A DNA stretch of 64,000 nt from Agromyces mariniharenae (GCF_008122505.1 NZ_VSSB01000001.1:1038891-1102890), one strand, 5' to 3'. Positions 18,095-26,980 are shown, numbered from the stretch's first letter. Made by a program: numbers and translations. The notes: generated by a model from the letters alone, not told the origin.

Positions 18095-18100
18095 TACGCT
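18095..18100 (+). promoter_or_regulatory. Possible -10 box ahead of the PuuB-like operon
   Basis: TACGCT within TTTACGCT, in the 158-base gap before the GTG at 18226. A nearby AT-rich TAATTG at 18110-18115 is an alternative. Confidence 0.25.
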
Positions 18101-18225
18101 GCGCACGCCTAATTGTCCATCCGGCCAATCCGTCCGGCAGGCGTCCCCATTCCCGACACCGCGCGGTGGCGTCCCCGCAGGCGGCGCGCGAGGATGGGAG
18201 CACCGACCGCCTTGGAGAGACCGCC

Positions 18226-19674
18226 GTGGGAACGACCGTATTCGAACGCCGCCGGCCGCCGGCATCCGTCATCGAGCACTCGCTCGCCGGGAGCGAGCAC
18301 CGCGTGTTCTGGCTCGACGACCTGGGCGCCGAGGCGGGGAGGTCGCGGCCCGCGCTCACCGGCGAGCACGTCGCGCAGCTCGTCGTCGTCGGCGGCGGCT
18401 ACACCGGCCTGTGGACGGCGGTGCTCGCGAAGCGCCGCAACCCCGACGCGCACGTCGTGCTCGTCGAGGCGAAGTCCGTCGGCTGGGCGGCATCCGGTCG
18501 CAACGGCGGCTTCTGCGAGGCGAGCCTGACGCACGGCCGCGAGAACGGGACGTCGCGCTGGCCCGAGGAGATGCCGACGCTCGAGCGGCTCGGGTACGAG
18601 AACCTCGACGCGATCGAGGCCGCCGAGGCCGAGCTCGGCATGGACTTCGAGTTCGAGCGCAACGGCGCCCTCGGCGTCGCGGTCGAGCCGCATCAGGTCG
18701 ACTGGATCGAGGAGGAGGTCGCCGAGGCGGCGGCCCGCGGCGACGACGGCGTCAGATTCCTCGACCAGGACCAGGTGCGCGCCGAGGTCGACTCCCCCAC
18801 CTACCTCGCGGGCGTCTGGGACACTCGGGGCAGCGCCATCCTGCACCCGGCGAAGCTCGCCGCCGAGCTCGCCCGCGTCGCGGAGGAGCTCGGCGTCGAG
18901 ATCTTCGAGCAGTCGCGCGTGCGCCGCATCGAGACCCCCGGCTCGACGGGCGCGGTGACCGTCGTGACCGACGGCGGGCGCGTGATCGCGCAGCGCGCGG
19001 TGCTCGCGACGAACGTGTTCCCGAGCCTGCTCAAGCGCAACCGGCTCATGACCGTGCCGGTCTACGACTACGTGCTCATGACCGAGCCGCTCACCGCCGA
19101 GCAGCAGGCGTCGATCGGCTGGGCGAACCGGCAGGGGCTCGGCGACCTCGCCAACCAGTTCCACTACTACCGGCCCACGCGCGACGGCCGCATCCTGTTC
19201 GGCGGCTACGACGCGGTCTACCACTACGGCCGGCGCATCCTCGAGCGCTACGAGGATCGCGCCGAGAGCTACGAGCGGCTCGCGAGCCACTTCTTCACGA
19301 CGTTCCCGCAGCTCGAGGGCCTGCGGTTCTCGCACCGGTGGGGCGGCGTGATCGACACCAGCACGCGGTTCGCCGCGTTCTACGGCACCGCGCGCGACAA
19401 CCGGGTCGCCTACGCCGCCGGGTTCACGGGCCTCGGCGTGGCCGCCGCGCGCTTCGCCGGCGAGGTCGTGCTCGACCTGCTCGAGCAGCGCGACAACGAG
19501 CGCACCCGGCTGCGCATGGTGCGCGAACGGCCGCTGCCGTTCCCGCCCGAGCCCATCGCCGCCATGGGCATCAACGCGACGCGCTGGTCGCTCGACCGCG
19601 CCGACCACACGAGAGGCAGGCGCAACATGCTGCTGAAGACACTCGACGCCCTCGGCCTGGGGTTCGACTCATGA
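18226..19674 (+). CDS. puuB: FAD-dependent oxidoreductase, gamma-glutamylputrescine oxidase-like
   Basis: 482 residues from a GTG with GGAG upstream. The dinucleotide-binding signature VVVGGGYTGLWTAVLAKRRN is at residues 45-65, followed by VGWAASGRNGGFCEASLTHG, the DAO-family flavin-contact block. Near the end are FSHRWGGVIDTSTRF and AAGFTGLGVAAARFAGEV. This resembles PuuB-type amine oxidases, which oxidise gamma-glutamylputrescine or related amines to aldehydes with O2. The gene name marks similarity only. It overlaps the cupin gene by four bases (ATGA), which in turn overlaps the MOSC gene, so the three form an operon. Confidence 0.8.
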   Translation: MGTTVFERRRPPASVIEHSLAGSEHRVFWLDDLGAEAGRSRPALTGEHVAQLVVVGGGYTGLWTAVLAKRRNPDAHVVLVEAKSVGWAASGRNGGFCEASLTHGRENGTSRWPEEMPTLERLGYENLDAIEAAEAELGMDFEFERNGALGVAVEPHQVDWIEEEVAEAAARGDDGVRFLDQDQVRAEVDSPTYLAGVWDTRGSAILHPAKLAAELARVAEELGVEIFEQSRVRRIETPGSTGAVTVVTDGGRVIAQRAVLATNVFPSLLKRNRLMTVPVYDYVLMTEPLTAEQQASIGWANRQGLGDLANQFHYYRPTRDGRILFGGYDAVYHYGRRILERYEDRAESYERLASHFFTTFPQLEGLRFSHRWGGVIDTSTRFAAFYGTARDNRVAYAAGFTGLGVAAARFAGEVVLDLLEQRDNERTRLRMVRERPLPFPPEPIAAMGINATRWSLDRADHTRGRRNMLLKTLDALGLGFDS

Positions 19675-20030
19675 GCGACGCGCCCCGCCTGCATCCGGGC
19701 GTCATCGCGGATGCCGCGACGGTCGCACTCGAGCACGTGCCCGTCGAGGCGGACCAGGTGGTCGCCGGCGCGCCGACCACGGGCCACCTCGTGCTCGACG
19801 ACGACGGCGGACGCACGGTCGGCGTCTGGGAGATGTCGGTCGGCGCGATGCGCGACGTCGAGGCCGACGAGGTGTTCGTCGTGCTCGCGGGCGCCGCGAC
19901 CATGGAGTTCGAGCATCCGCACGCGTCGCCGATCGTGCTGCGTCCGGGCTCGGTCGTGCGCCTCGAGTCGGGCATGCGCACGATCTGGACGGTGCGGCAG
20001 ACGCTGCGCAAGGTGTACGTCTCACCGTGA
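19671..20030 (+). CDS. Cupin-domain protein (DUF861 type)
   Basis: 119 residues, a single cupin barrel: VGVWEMSVGAMRDVEADEVFVVLAGAATMEF forms the first conserved cupin motif and IVLRPGSVVRLESGMRTIWTV the second. The metal ligands of canonical cupins are only partly kept (no clear His pair), typical of the EutQ/DUF861 branch that accompanies amine oxidases and aldehyde dehydrogenases. The ATG overlaps the oxidase stop. It may bind an aldehyde or ammonium-related product, or act as a sensor; no activity can be assigned. Confidence 0.8.
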   Translation: MSDAPRLHPGVIADAATVALEHVPVEADQVVAGAPTTGHLVLDDDGGRTVGVWEMSVGAMRDVEADEVFVVLAGAATMEFEHPHASPIVLRPGSVVRLESGMRTIWTVRQTLRKVYVSP

Positions 20031-20611
20031 GCGACGACCGCGAACGCGACGGCCTGACGGATGCCGCGACGCGCGTCGCGGCGGTCGTCGCCGTCGCGCG
20101 CGACGACGCGCACCGGTTCACGAAGCCCGTGCGCGACGAGATCCGGCTCGTCGCCGGCCACGGCATCGAGGGCGACGCGCACGCCGGAGCCACCGTTCGG
20201 CGCCGGTCGCGGTTCCGCGGCACGTGGACCGAACCGAACGTGCGACAGGTGCACCTGCTCCAGCGCGAGCTGTTCGACGAGCTCGCCGTCGAGGGCCACG
20301 AGGTCGGGCCGGGCGAGCTCGGCGAGAACGTCACCACGAGCGGGATCGACCTGCTGTCGCTCCCCCTCGGGACGCGGCTGCGGCTCGGCGACGCCGCGGA
20401 GGTCGAGCTGACGGGGCTGCGGAATCCGTGCGTGCAGATCGATCGGTTCCAGCCGGGGCTCATGCGCCGGATGATCCGCCGCGACGCCTCGGGCACGCAC
20501 CGGCGCGCCGGGGTGATGGCCGTCGTCGTCGCGGACGGCGTCGTGCGCGCGGGCGACCCGATCCTGGTCGTGCTGCCGGTGGAGCCGCACGAAGCGCTGC
20601 CCGTGGTCTGA
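20027..20611 (+). CDS. MOSC-domain protein
   Basis: 194 residues beginning at a GTG that overlaps the cupin stop. The beta-barrel MOSC fold shows in EIRLVAGHGIEGDAHAG, VRQVHLLQRELFDEL, GPGELGENVTTSGIDLLSLP and the cysteine-bearing LTGLRNPCVQIDRF. The conserved Cys (about residue 145) is the one proposed to carry sulfur to molybdenum cofactor in this superfamily. Standalone MOSC proteins are linked to N-hydroxylated compound reduction and metal-sulfur chemistry. Its tight coupling to a PuuB-like oxidase is unusual and could mean a shared role in amine metabolism, which is inference. Confidence 0.85.
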   Translation: MSDDRERDGLTDAATRVAAVVAVARDDAHRFTKPVRDEIRLVAGHGIEGDAHAGATVRRRSRFRGTWTEPNVRQVHLLQRELFDELAVEGHEVGPGELGENVTTSGIDLLSLPLGTRLRLGDAAEVELTGLRNPCVQIDRFQPGLMRRMIRRDASGTHRRAGVMAVVVADGVVRAGDPILVVLPVEPHEALPVV

Positions 20612-20624
20612 CGCTCGGGCCTCC

Positions 20625-20738
20625 GGTCGTCGAGTAGCGCCGCGCGAAGCGCGACGCGTATCGAGACGCGGTGCTCTCACCCATCGGCCTGCCACGTCTC
20701 GATACGCGTCCGCCTTCGGCGGGCGCTGCTCGACGACC
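20625..20738. repeat. Intergenic inverted-repeat family, copy 3 (full, longest)
   Basis: Outer arms GGTCGTCGAGTAGCG and GCGCTGCTCGACGACC, inner arms GCGTATCGAGACG and ACGTCTCGATACGCG, and a 27-base unique middle. It lies between the convergent MOSC and HxlR genes, where it could serve as a two-way terminator. Confidence 0.8.
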
Positions 20739-20750
20739 GGGACCGCCGGC

Positions 20751-21503
20751 TCAGGCGACGGATGCCGCGTCGCCGGCCTCGCTCGCCGCGCCGGTCGGCG
20801 GCGCCACCGGGTCGATGCGGAACGTGAGGCGGAAGCGCTCGAGCAGGGCGCTCCCTCCGTCGAGGATGGCGACGCCCGACGGCGGTCCCTTCACGGTGAC
20901 GGTCCCCCGGACGCCCGAGACGAGGTCGCGGAACCCCGTCGGCTCGACCGCGAGCTCGAGCACGTCCTCGGGCGCGACGTCGGGGATCGGGCGCCGCGGC
21001 TGCGGGAGTGCGCCCGGTCCGACGGGAGCGACGTCGAGGTGGCGGCCCGTCACGATCGCCGAGAGCGAGACGTCGCCGACGTGCAGCACGTACTCGGTGG
21101 GGGGTAGCGTCGCCGCGGCATCCGGCCGGAACGCGGCGCCGAGCGCGATCGCGAGCGCGTCGGCCGTGACCAGCTCGCCCTCGGCGGGCTCGCCCAGGGT
21201 GGACCATCCCCAGCGCTCGAGGGCGACCACGACGGGCTCGAGGGCGCGCCCGAGCTCGGTCAGCTCGTAGCCGCCGCGCACGGTCGGCACGCGGCGGACG
21301 ACGCCCGCCTCCTGCAGCTCCTTCAGCCGGTCGGCCAGGATGTTCGTCGGGATGCGCGGCAGGCCGGCCTTCAGGTCGCCATACCGGCGTGCGCCGACGA
21401 GCAGGTCGCGGACGATGAGCAGTGCCCACCGTTCCCCGACCCGCTCGACGGCACGGGCGACGCCGCTGTACTGGCCGAAGCCCCGAGTGGCGCGCGTGGC
21501 CAT
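20751..21503 (-). CDS. HxlR-family regulator with C-terminal extension
   Basis: 250 residues; the first 105 are an HxlR winged helix (AVERVGERWALLIVRDLLVG, RRYGDLKAGLPRIPTNILAD, LQEAGVVRRVPTVRGGYELTELG). Most HxlR proteins end near 110-120, whereas this one adds about 140 residues with an SCP2-like look (DVSLSAIVTGRHLDV, GTVTVKGPPSGVAIL, FRLTFRID) that may bind a hydrophobic ligand. It follows a VOC-family gene by 13 bases on the same strand. Two CTTG-N7-CAAG dyads upstream of that gene are the likely operator. There is no cysteine for redox sensing in the winged helix. Confidence 0.85.
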   Translation of the reverse strand: MATRATRGFGQYSGVARAVERVGERWALLIVRDLLVGARRYGDLKAGLPRIPTNILADRLKELQEAGVVRRVPTVRGGYELTELGRALEPVVVALERWGWSTLGEPAEGELVTADALAIALGAAFRPDAAATLPPTEYVLHVGDVSLSAIVTGRHLDVAPVGPGALPQPRRPIPDVAPEDVLELAVEPTGFRDLVSGVRGTVTVKGPPSGVAILDGGSALLERFRLTFRIDPVAPPTGAASEAGDAASVA

Positions 21504-21516
21504 TCGGCGCGTCCGG

Positions 21517-21978
21517 TCAGGCCGACGGCGCCTCGGCGCCGGCGCCCTGCTGTGCCATGTAGGCCTCGGGACCCATCTCGGCCGCCGCCGGCTCCATGAA
21601 CAGGAACGAGAGGTTGTTGCCGTCGGGGTCGTCGAGGTCGCGCGAGTACATGAATCCGTAGTCCTGCACCGGACGCGGCTCGCTGCCGCCGGCGGCGAGG
21701 CCCTTGGCGAGGACGGCGTCGACGTCCTCGCGGGAGTCGCGGGTGAGGGCGATCGACACCTGGGCCTGGGTCTTCGGGTCGATGATCTGCTTGTCGGTGA
21801 ACGTGCCGAGGTACTCGCGCGTCAGCACCATGAAGTAGATCGTGTCGCTGAGCACGACGCAGGCGGCGTTCTCGTCGGTGAAGTTGGGGTTGATCGTGAA
21901 GCCCAGCGCCTCGTAGAACGCCTTTGCGCGGTCGAGGTCGGTGGTGGGGATGTTCACGAAGATGTTCGTGGCGGTCAT
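21517..21978 (-). CDS. VOC-superfamily (glyoxalase-like) protein
   Basis: 153 residues starting MTATNIFVNIPTTDLDRAKAFYEALGF, the diagnostic first beta-alpha-beta unit of glyoxalase/bleomycin-resistance proteins. The second unit is SIALTRDSREDVDAVLAKGL, ending FMYSRDLDDPDGNNLSFLFM, where the Asp-Pro-Asp-Gly-Asn turn and nearby acidic residues are usual. It may bind a metal and a small aldehyde, thiol adduct or drug. It heads a two-gene operon with the HxlR regulator; GGAGG lies just before the ATG at 21978. Confidence 0.88.
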   Translation of the reverse strand: MTATNIFVNIPTTDLDRAKAFYEALGFTINPNFTDENAACVVLSDTIYFMVLTREYLGTFTDKQIIDPKTQAQVSIALTRDSREDVDAVLAKGLAAGGSEPRPVQDYGFMYSRDLDDPDGNNLSFLFMEPAAAEMGPEAYMAQQGAGAEAPSA

Positions 21979-22030
21979 GGTGTCCTCCGGTGGATCGTCG
22001 TCGATCGGTGGTTCCGATTGTGATCCTCAG

Positions 22031-22064
22031 CTTGCTCTTTGCAAGTGAACTTGTCAATAGCAAG
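22031..22064. promoter_or_regulatory. Twin CTTG-N7-CAAG dyads upstream of VOC/HxlR operon
   Basis: CTTGCTCTTTGCAAG (22031-22045) and CTTGTCAATAGCAAG (22050-22064) are spaced 19 bases start to start, and the second contains a minus-strand TTGACA (22052-22057) that could be the -35 element. This is the most AT-rich stretch of the neighbourhood and the best operator candidate for the HxlR protein. Confidence 0.6.
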
Positions 22065-22086
22065 TAAAAGATTCGGTCGTCGGGGT

Positions 22087-23760
22087 TCAGCTCGCCGCGC
22101 TGCGGCGTACGAGCAACGCGAGGTGCAGCCCCGTGAGCGTCTCGCCGTCATCGAGGTCGGCCCCGAGCAGGTCGCCGATCAGGGCGAGCCGCTGGTAGAA
22201 CACCGACCGCGACAGGTGGCTCGCAGAGGCCGCCGCCGTGCGGTTGCCCGGATGCGCGAGCACCGCCCCGAGCACGTGCAGCAGGTCGCCGTCGCGGGCG
22301 AGGTCGTACTCGATGATGGGCTGCAGCATCCGCTCGCTGTGCCGGAGCAGCCGGTGGTCGTCGCGCAGCGACGTCACGAGCCGCATGAGCGGTCGCTCGT
22401 CGGCGCGCCGCAGCACCGCGCCCCGCACGCCGCGCGGGCGTGCCCCGCGCGAGAGGTCCGTCGCCTCCTGCACCGAGGCGAGCAGCCCGTCGAGCCCGTC
22501 GGCGACCGAGCCGATCGACACGACGAGCCGGTCGGCGGATGCCGCGTCGCCGCCGACGAGGTCGGACGCGAACCGGCTCGCCGCCGCATCCGACAGCGTG
22601 CCGGGCAGCGACAGCAGCACGACCCGTGCCGATCGGGTGACCGTCGCGCCGGGCGCCACGCCGTCGATCGCCCGGCCGCCGAGGGCGCGCGCCGCGGCAT
22701 CCGCCGCACCATCGGGGATCGCCGGACCCGTCGCGACGATGCCGTACAGCCGTGCCCCCATCACCGGGAGCCCGGCGGCCTCGAGTCGGGCGGATGCCCC
22801 GGCGACACCCGCGAACCGCCCTTCGAGCAGCGCATCGACGAGCCGCTGCCGGCCGATGCGCGTCCACTCGTCCGCACCGCCGTCGGCGAGCCGGCCGAGC
22901 GCCAGCGCGATCGCGCCCTGCTCGAGCACGCTCACGCGACCCGCGGGATGCGCGGGTCCGGGCAGTGCGATGAGGTGCCCCCAACGGATGCCGCGGGCCT
23001 CGACGGGCACGATGAGCCACTCGTCGGCGCCAGCGGGACCGCCGTCGCGTCGGCGCTGCTCGTCGTCGCGGTGCGCCGCGCGCGAGCGCGCCTCCCAGTC
23101 GGCGAAGAGCCCCTCCTCGGCGGCGGGCGGCACCTCCGCCGCGACGACCTCGTGCGCGAGGTTCTCGAGCACCACCGCGGCGCCGAGCGTCTGCGCGAGC
23201 TGGTGCACGATGAAGTCCGCGGGCGAGCCGCGCAGGCTCAGCGCCGTGAAGCGCTCACGCACCTCGTCGCGGGCCCGGAGCGCCTCGGTCTGCTCGGAGA
23301 TGATGCGGCTGTGCACGGCCTCGGTGAGCGTCACGAACTTCACCTCGCGGTGCAGCGCCACGAGGGCGAGGCCGTGCTCGCGGGCCGACTGCTCCACGAC
23401 CGCGGGCACGTAGCGGTAGTGCACGCCGAGCTCGAGCACCAGGCCCGCGACGCCGGCGTCGACGAGGCCCGCGATGAACGCCTCGAGGTCGGTCGGCTCG
23501 GTCGGCCAGCCCGAGCCGGTCGAGAGCAGGAGCTCGCCGCCGTTCAGCAGGCGAGCGACGCCGGCGCTGTCGGACGCGTGCACCCAGCGCACGCGCGCGT
23601 CGAGCGCGTCGTCGCTCGCGAGCACCTCGGGAACGCCGTGCGCCACGGCCTCGAGGGTCAGGATCTCGCGCACGGTCGGCAGCCCGGCGTCGCCGCGCTG
23701 TTCCCCGGGGCCGTTCGGACGATCCGTATGGTTCGGAACGTCTTCGCGACGGTCTGCCAT
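22087..23760 (-). CDS. PucR-family transcriptional regulator
   Basis: 557 residues. The N-terminal PucR ligand-binding domain runs from LPTVREILTLEAVAHGVPEVLASD to about residue 145 (WVHASDSAGVARLLNGGELL, GLVLELGVHYRYVPAVV). A middle GGDEF-like/CdaR region follows, and the C-terminal HTH_30 is LHVLGAVLAHPGNRTAAASA with SHLSRSVFYQRLALIGDLLG near residues 500-540. PucR proteins control purine, GABA or other nitrogen-source pathways. It is divergent from the semialdehyde dehydrogenase and aminotransferase genes, which it most likely controls in response to an amine or semialdehyde. GAGAGG precedes the ATG at 23760. Confidence 0.9.
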   Translation of the reverse strand: MADRREDVPNHTDRPNGPGEQRGDAGLPTVREILTLEAVAHGVPEVLASDDALDARVRWVHASDSAGVARLLNGGELLLSTGSGWPTEPTDLEAFIAGLVDAGVAGLVLELGVHYRYVPAVVEQSAREHGLALVALHREVKFVTLTEAVHSRIISEQTEALRARDEVRERFTALSLRGSPADFIVHQLAQTLGAAVVLENLAHEVVAAEVPPAAEEGLFADWEARSRAAHRDDEQRRRDGGPAGADEWLIVPVEARGIRWGHLIALPGPAHPAGRVSVLEQGAIALALGRLADGGADEWTRIGRQRLVDALLEGRFAGVAGASARLEAAGLPVMGARLYGIVATGPAIPDGAADAAARALGGRAIDGVAPGATVTRSARVVLLSLPGTLSDAAASRFASDLVGGDAASADRLVVSIGSVADGLDGLLASVQEATDLSRGARPRGVRGAVLRRADERPLMRLVTSLRDDHRLLRHSERMLQPIIEYDLARDGDLLHVLGAVLAHPGNRTAAASASHLSRSVFYQRLALIGDLLGADLDDGETLTGLHLALLVRRSAAS

Positions 23761-23814
23761 CTGTAGGGCCTCTCTGGCTCTGTAAGACTTGGGAACGCCA
23801 GCCTAGACGAACTC

Positions 23815-23841
23815 GGTCGATCTGTCCGACCATACTGTCCG
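23815..23841. promoter_or_regulatory. Dyad and repeated CTGTCCG between pucR-like gene and mmsA
   Basis: GGTCG-N7-CGACC (23815-23831) overlaps CTGTCCG, which recurs at 23835-23841. A CATACT -10-like box for the plus-strand gene lies at 23832-23837. Position suggests the PucR binding site. Confidence 0.35.
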
Positions 23842-23908
23842 GCGGCAAGCACATCCCGTCGATGGGGTGCCGAGGCATCCGTCGTCACGAACCAACCGAA
23901 GGAGCGCC

Positions 23909-25447
23909 ATGAGCCTCGTCCAGGACACCGTCGACCCTCAGGTCGTCGACGAGCGCGAGACCGCCCTCGTCCGTCACTTCGTCGCCGGCCGCGAGGTCGG
24001 CGGCGACGACCGTACCGGTCCCGTCTTCAACCCCGCCACCGGCGAGGTGTCGCGTCGCGTCGCGTTCGCCTCGACCGCCGAGGTCGACGAGGCGATCGCC
24101 GCCGCGAAGGCCGCACTGCCCGGTTGGCGAGCAACCGGCCTCATCAAGCGGGCGGACGTGTTCTTCAAGCTCCGGCACCTCCTCGTCGAGCACCAGGACG
24201 AGCTCGCCGCCATCCTCACGAACGAGCACGGCAAGGTGCTCTCCGACGCCAAGGGCGAGATCAGCCGCGGCATCGAGAACGTCGAGTTCGCCGCCGGGCT
24301 CGTGCACCTGCTGAAGGGCGAGCGGTCCGAGCAGGTCGCACGCGGCGTCGACGTGCACCAGGCCAAGCAGCCGGTCGGGGTGGTCGGCGCGATCACGCCG
24401 TTCAACTTCCCGGTCATGGTGCCGCTCTGGATGGTCGCCTCGGCGATCGCGTGCGGCAACACCGTCGTGCTGAAGCCGTCGGAGAAGGACCCGAGCGCCG
24501 CGATCTTCCTGGCGAAGCTCTTCCAGGAGGCGGGCCTTCCCGACGGCGTGCTCAACGTCGTGCACGGCGACAAGGTCGCGGTCGACGCGATCCTCGACTC
24601 GCCCGACGTGCGCGCGGTCTCGTTCGTCGGCTCGACGCCGATCGCCCGATCGATCTACCGGCGAGCGTCCGAGAACGGCAAGCGCGTCCAGGCGCTCGGC
24701 GGCGCGAAGAACCACATGGTCGTCATGCCCGACGCCGACCTCGACGCCGCGGCCGATGCCGCCGTCTCGGCCGCATACGGCTCGGCGGGCGAGCGCTGCA
24801 TGGCGGTGTCGGTGCTCGTCGCGGTGGGCGACGAGGTCGCCGACGCCATCGTCGCGAAGGTCGCCGAGCGGATGGCGACCCTGAAGATCGGCGACGGCAC
24901 CGACCCGGCGAGCGAGATGGGCCCGCTCATCACCCGCGAGCACCGCGACAAGGTCGCCTCGTACGTCACGGGCGCCGCGGCGGAGGGCGCGACGGTCGTC
25001 GTCGACGGCACGCTGCAGGCGTTCGAGGGCGACGGGTTCTTCGTCGGCACCTCGCTCGTCGACCACGTGAAGCCCGGCATGCGGGTCTACGACGACGAGA
25101 TCTTCGGCCCGGTGCTCTCCGTCGTGCGCGTCGCCTCGTACGAGGAGGCCGTCGACCTCATCAACGCGAACGACTTCGCGAACGGCGTCGCCGTCTTCAC
25201 GCGCGACGGCGGCACGGCCCGCCAGTTCGAGTTCGACATCGAGGTCGGCATGGTCGGCGTCAACGTGCCGATCCCCGTGCCGATCGGCGCCTACTCGTTC
25301 GGCGGCTGGAAGAACTCGCTCTTCGGCGACTCGCACATCTACGGCCCCGAGTCGGTGCACTTCTACACCCGCTCGAAGGTCGTCACGACGCGCTGGCCCG
25401 ACCCGTCGGAGTCGCAGGTCAACCTGGGCTTCCCGAGCAACCACTGA
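23909..25447 (+). CDS. mmsA: CoA-acylating methylmalonate-semialdehyde dehydrogenase-like enzyme
   Basis: 512 residues from an ATG with AAGGAG upstream. The aldehyde-dehydrogenase fold shows PVGVVGAITPFNFPVMVPLW, FVGSTPIARSIYRRA and the catalytic-cysteine region YGSAGERCMAVSVLVAVG; the GERCMA form, and Asn-His where other members carry the general-base Glu (GGAKNHMVVMPDAD), mark the CoA-dependent MMSDH branch. It would turn methylmalonate or malonate semialdehyde into propionyl- or acetyl-CoA with NAD+. Directly downstream is a class III aminotransferase, which fits beta-alanine or beta-aminoisobutyrate degradation; valine or inositol use is the alternative. PucR is divergent. Confidence 0.92.
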   Translation: MSLVQDTVDPQVVDERETALVRHFVAGREVGGDDRTGPVFNPATGEVSRRVAFASTAEVDEAIAAAKAALPGWRATGLIKRADVFFKLRHLLVEHQDELAAILTNEHGKVLSDAKGEISRGIENVEFAAGLVHLLKGERSEQVARGVDVHQAKQPVGVVGAITPFNFPVMVPLWMVASAIACGNTVVLKPSEKDPSAAIFLAKLFQEAGLPDGVLNVVHGDKVAVDAILDSPDVRAVSFVGSTPIARSIYRRASENGKRVQALGGAKNHMVVMPDADLDAAADAAVSAAYGSAGERCMAVSVLVAVGDEVADAIVAKVAERMATLKIGDGTDPASEMGPLITREHRDKVASYVTGAAAEGATVVVDGTLQAFEGDGFFVGTSLVDHVKPGMRVYDDEIFGPVLSVVRVASYEEAVDLINANDFANGVAVFTRDGGTARQFEFDIEVGMVGVNVPIPVPIGAYSFGGWKNSLFGDSHIYGPESVHFYTRSKVVTTRWPDPSESQVNLGFPSNH

Positions 25448-25455
25448 TCGCCACC

Positions 25456-25550
25456 GGTGGTCGAGTAGCGCCCGGCGCAGCCGGACGCGTATCGAGACCC
25501 GACGTGGGCGTCTCGATACGCGTCGCCTCCGGCGGCGCTACTCGACGACC
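25456..25550. repeat. Intergenic inverted-repeat family, copy 4 (full)
   Basis: GGTGGTCGAGTAGCG...GCGTATCGAGACC is mirrored by GCGTCTCGATACGCG...GGCGCTACTCGACGACC. The inner hairpins CGGCGCAGCCG and CCTCCGGCGG differ between halves. It separates two co-directional genes, mmsA and the aminotransferase, so it may uncouple their expression. Confidence 0.82.
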
Positions 25551-25570
25551 GACCTGAAAGGACCCTCCCC

Positions 25571-26980
25571 ATGACCGACACCCTGATCGACACGGCGACC
25601 TACGTCGACCGGAGCGGCACGCGGCATCCGCTGCCCGACGCAGCCGCCGAGGCGCAGGTGCGCGGCGACGACCGCGGCCACGTGTTCCACTCGTGGAGCG
25701 CGCAGGCCCTCATCGACCCGCTGCCCATCGCGGCGGGCGAGGGCTCGACGTTCTGGGACTACGCGGGCAACGCGTACCTCGACTTCTCGAGCCAACTCGT
25801 GAACCTCAACCTCGGGCACCAGCACCCCGACCTCGTCGCGGCGATCCAGGAGCAGGCCGGCCGCCTCGCGACGATCCAGCCGTCGATGGCGTCGGACGTG
25901 CGCGGCGAGCTCGCCCGGCGCATCGCCGAGGTCGCGCCCGGCGACCTCGACAAGGTGTTCTTCACCAACGGCGGCGCCGACGCCAACGAGTACGCCGTGC
26001 GCATGGCGCGCGCCGTGACGGGCCGCCGCAAGGTGCTGTCGATGTACCGCAGCTACCACGGCGGCACCGCGACCGCCATCTCGCTCACGGGCGACCCGCG
26101 CCGCTGGGCGAACGAGCCGAGCGACGGCAGCGTCGCGCACTTCCTGGGGCCGTACCCGTACCGCTCGTCGTTCCACGCCTCGAACGAGGCGGAGGAGACC
26201 GAGCGCGCGCTCGCGCACCTCGAGCAGGTCATCACGCTCGAGGGCGCGTCGACGATCGCCGCGATCATCATCGAGACGGTGGTCGGCACGAACGGCGTGC
26301 TCGTGCCGCCGCCGGGCTACCTGCAGGGCGTGCGGGAGCTCGCCGACCGGTACGGCATCGTCTACATCGCCGACGAGGTCATGGTCGGCTTCGGCCGCGT
26401 CGGCGAGTGGTTCGCGGTGAACCACTTCGGCGTGACCCCCGACCTCATCACCTTCGCGAAGGGCGTGAACTCGGGCTACGTGCCGCTCGGCGGCGTGGTC
26501 ATCTCGCAGCGCATCGCGGCGCACTTCGACACGGTGTCGTTCCAGGGCGGCCTCACGTACTCGGGCCACCCGCTCGCGTGCGCGGCGGGCGTCGCGACGT
26601 TCGAGGTGTTCGAGCGCGACGGCATCCTCGAGCGCGTGCGCGACCTCGGCACGCGCGTCGTCGAGCCGCGCCTGCGGGCGATGGCTGAACGGCATCCGTC
26701 GGTCGGCGAGGTGCGCGGCCTCGGCCTGTTCTGGGCGATCGAACTGGTGGCGGATGCCGCGACGCGCGCGCCGCTCGTGCCGTTCAACGCATCTGGGGCG
26801 GATGCCGCGCCGATGGCCGCCGTGGCGGCCGCGTGCAAGCAGGCGGGCCTCTGGCCGTTCCTCCACTTCAACCGGATGCACGTCGCGCCGCCGCTGGTGA
26901 TCACCGAGGACGAGCTCGTGCGCGGCCTCGACGTGATCGACGAGGCGCTCGACGTGGCCGACGGCTACGTCGCGGGCTGA
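25571..26980 (+). CDS. Class III PLP aminotransferase (omega-amino acid type)
   Basis: 469 residues. Class III features: FFTNGGADANEYAVRMAR, the Tyr-His pair RSYHGGTATAISLTGDPRRW, cofactor-binding GIVYIADEVMVGFGRVGEW (Asp of DEV) and the Schiff-base lysine in LITFAKGVNSGYVPLG (about residue 297). The closest families are beta-alanine/omega-amino-acid pyruvate transaminases and putrescine-type transaminases, so it should make a semialdehyde for the MmsA-type dehydrogenase upstream. AAAGGA precedes the ATG at 25571. It is split from mmsA by a dispersed inverted repeat. Confidence 0.88.
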   Translation: MTDTLIDTATYVDRSGTRHPLPDAAAEAQVRGDDRGHVFHSWSAQALIDPLPIAAGEGSTFWDYAGNAYLDFSSQLVNLNLGHQHPDLVAAIQEQAGRLATIQPSMASDVRGELARRIAEVAPGDLDKVFFTNGGADANEYAVRMARAVTGRRKVLSMYRSYHGGTATAISLTGDPRRWANEPSDGSVAHFLGPYPYRSSFHASNEAEETERALAHLEQVITLEGASTIAAIIIETVVGTNGVLVPPPGYLQGVRELADRYGIVYIADEVMVGFGRVGEWFAVNHFGVTPDLITFAKGVNSGYVPLGGVVISQRIAAHFDTVSFQGGLTYSGHPLACAAGVATFEVFERDGILERVRDLGTRVVEPRLRAMAERHPSVGEVRGLGLFWAIELVADAATRAPLVPFNASGADAAPMAAVAAACKQAGLWPFLHFNRMHVAPPLVITEDELVRGLDVIDEALDVADGYVAG

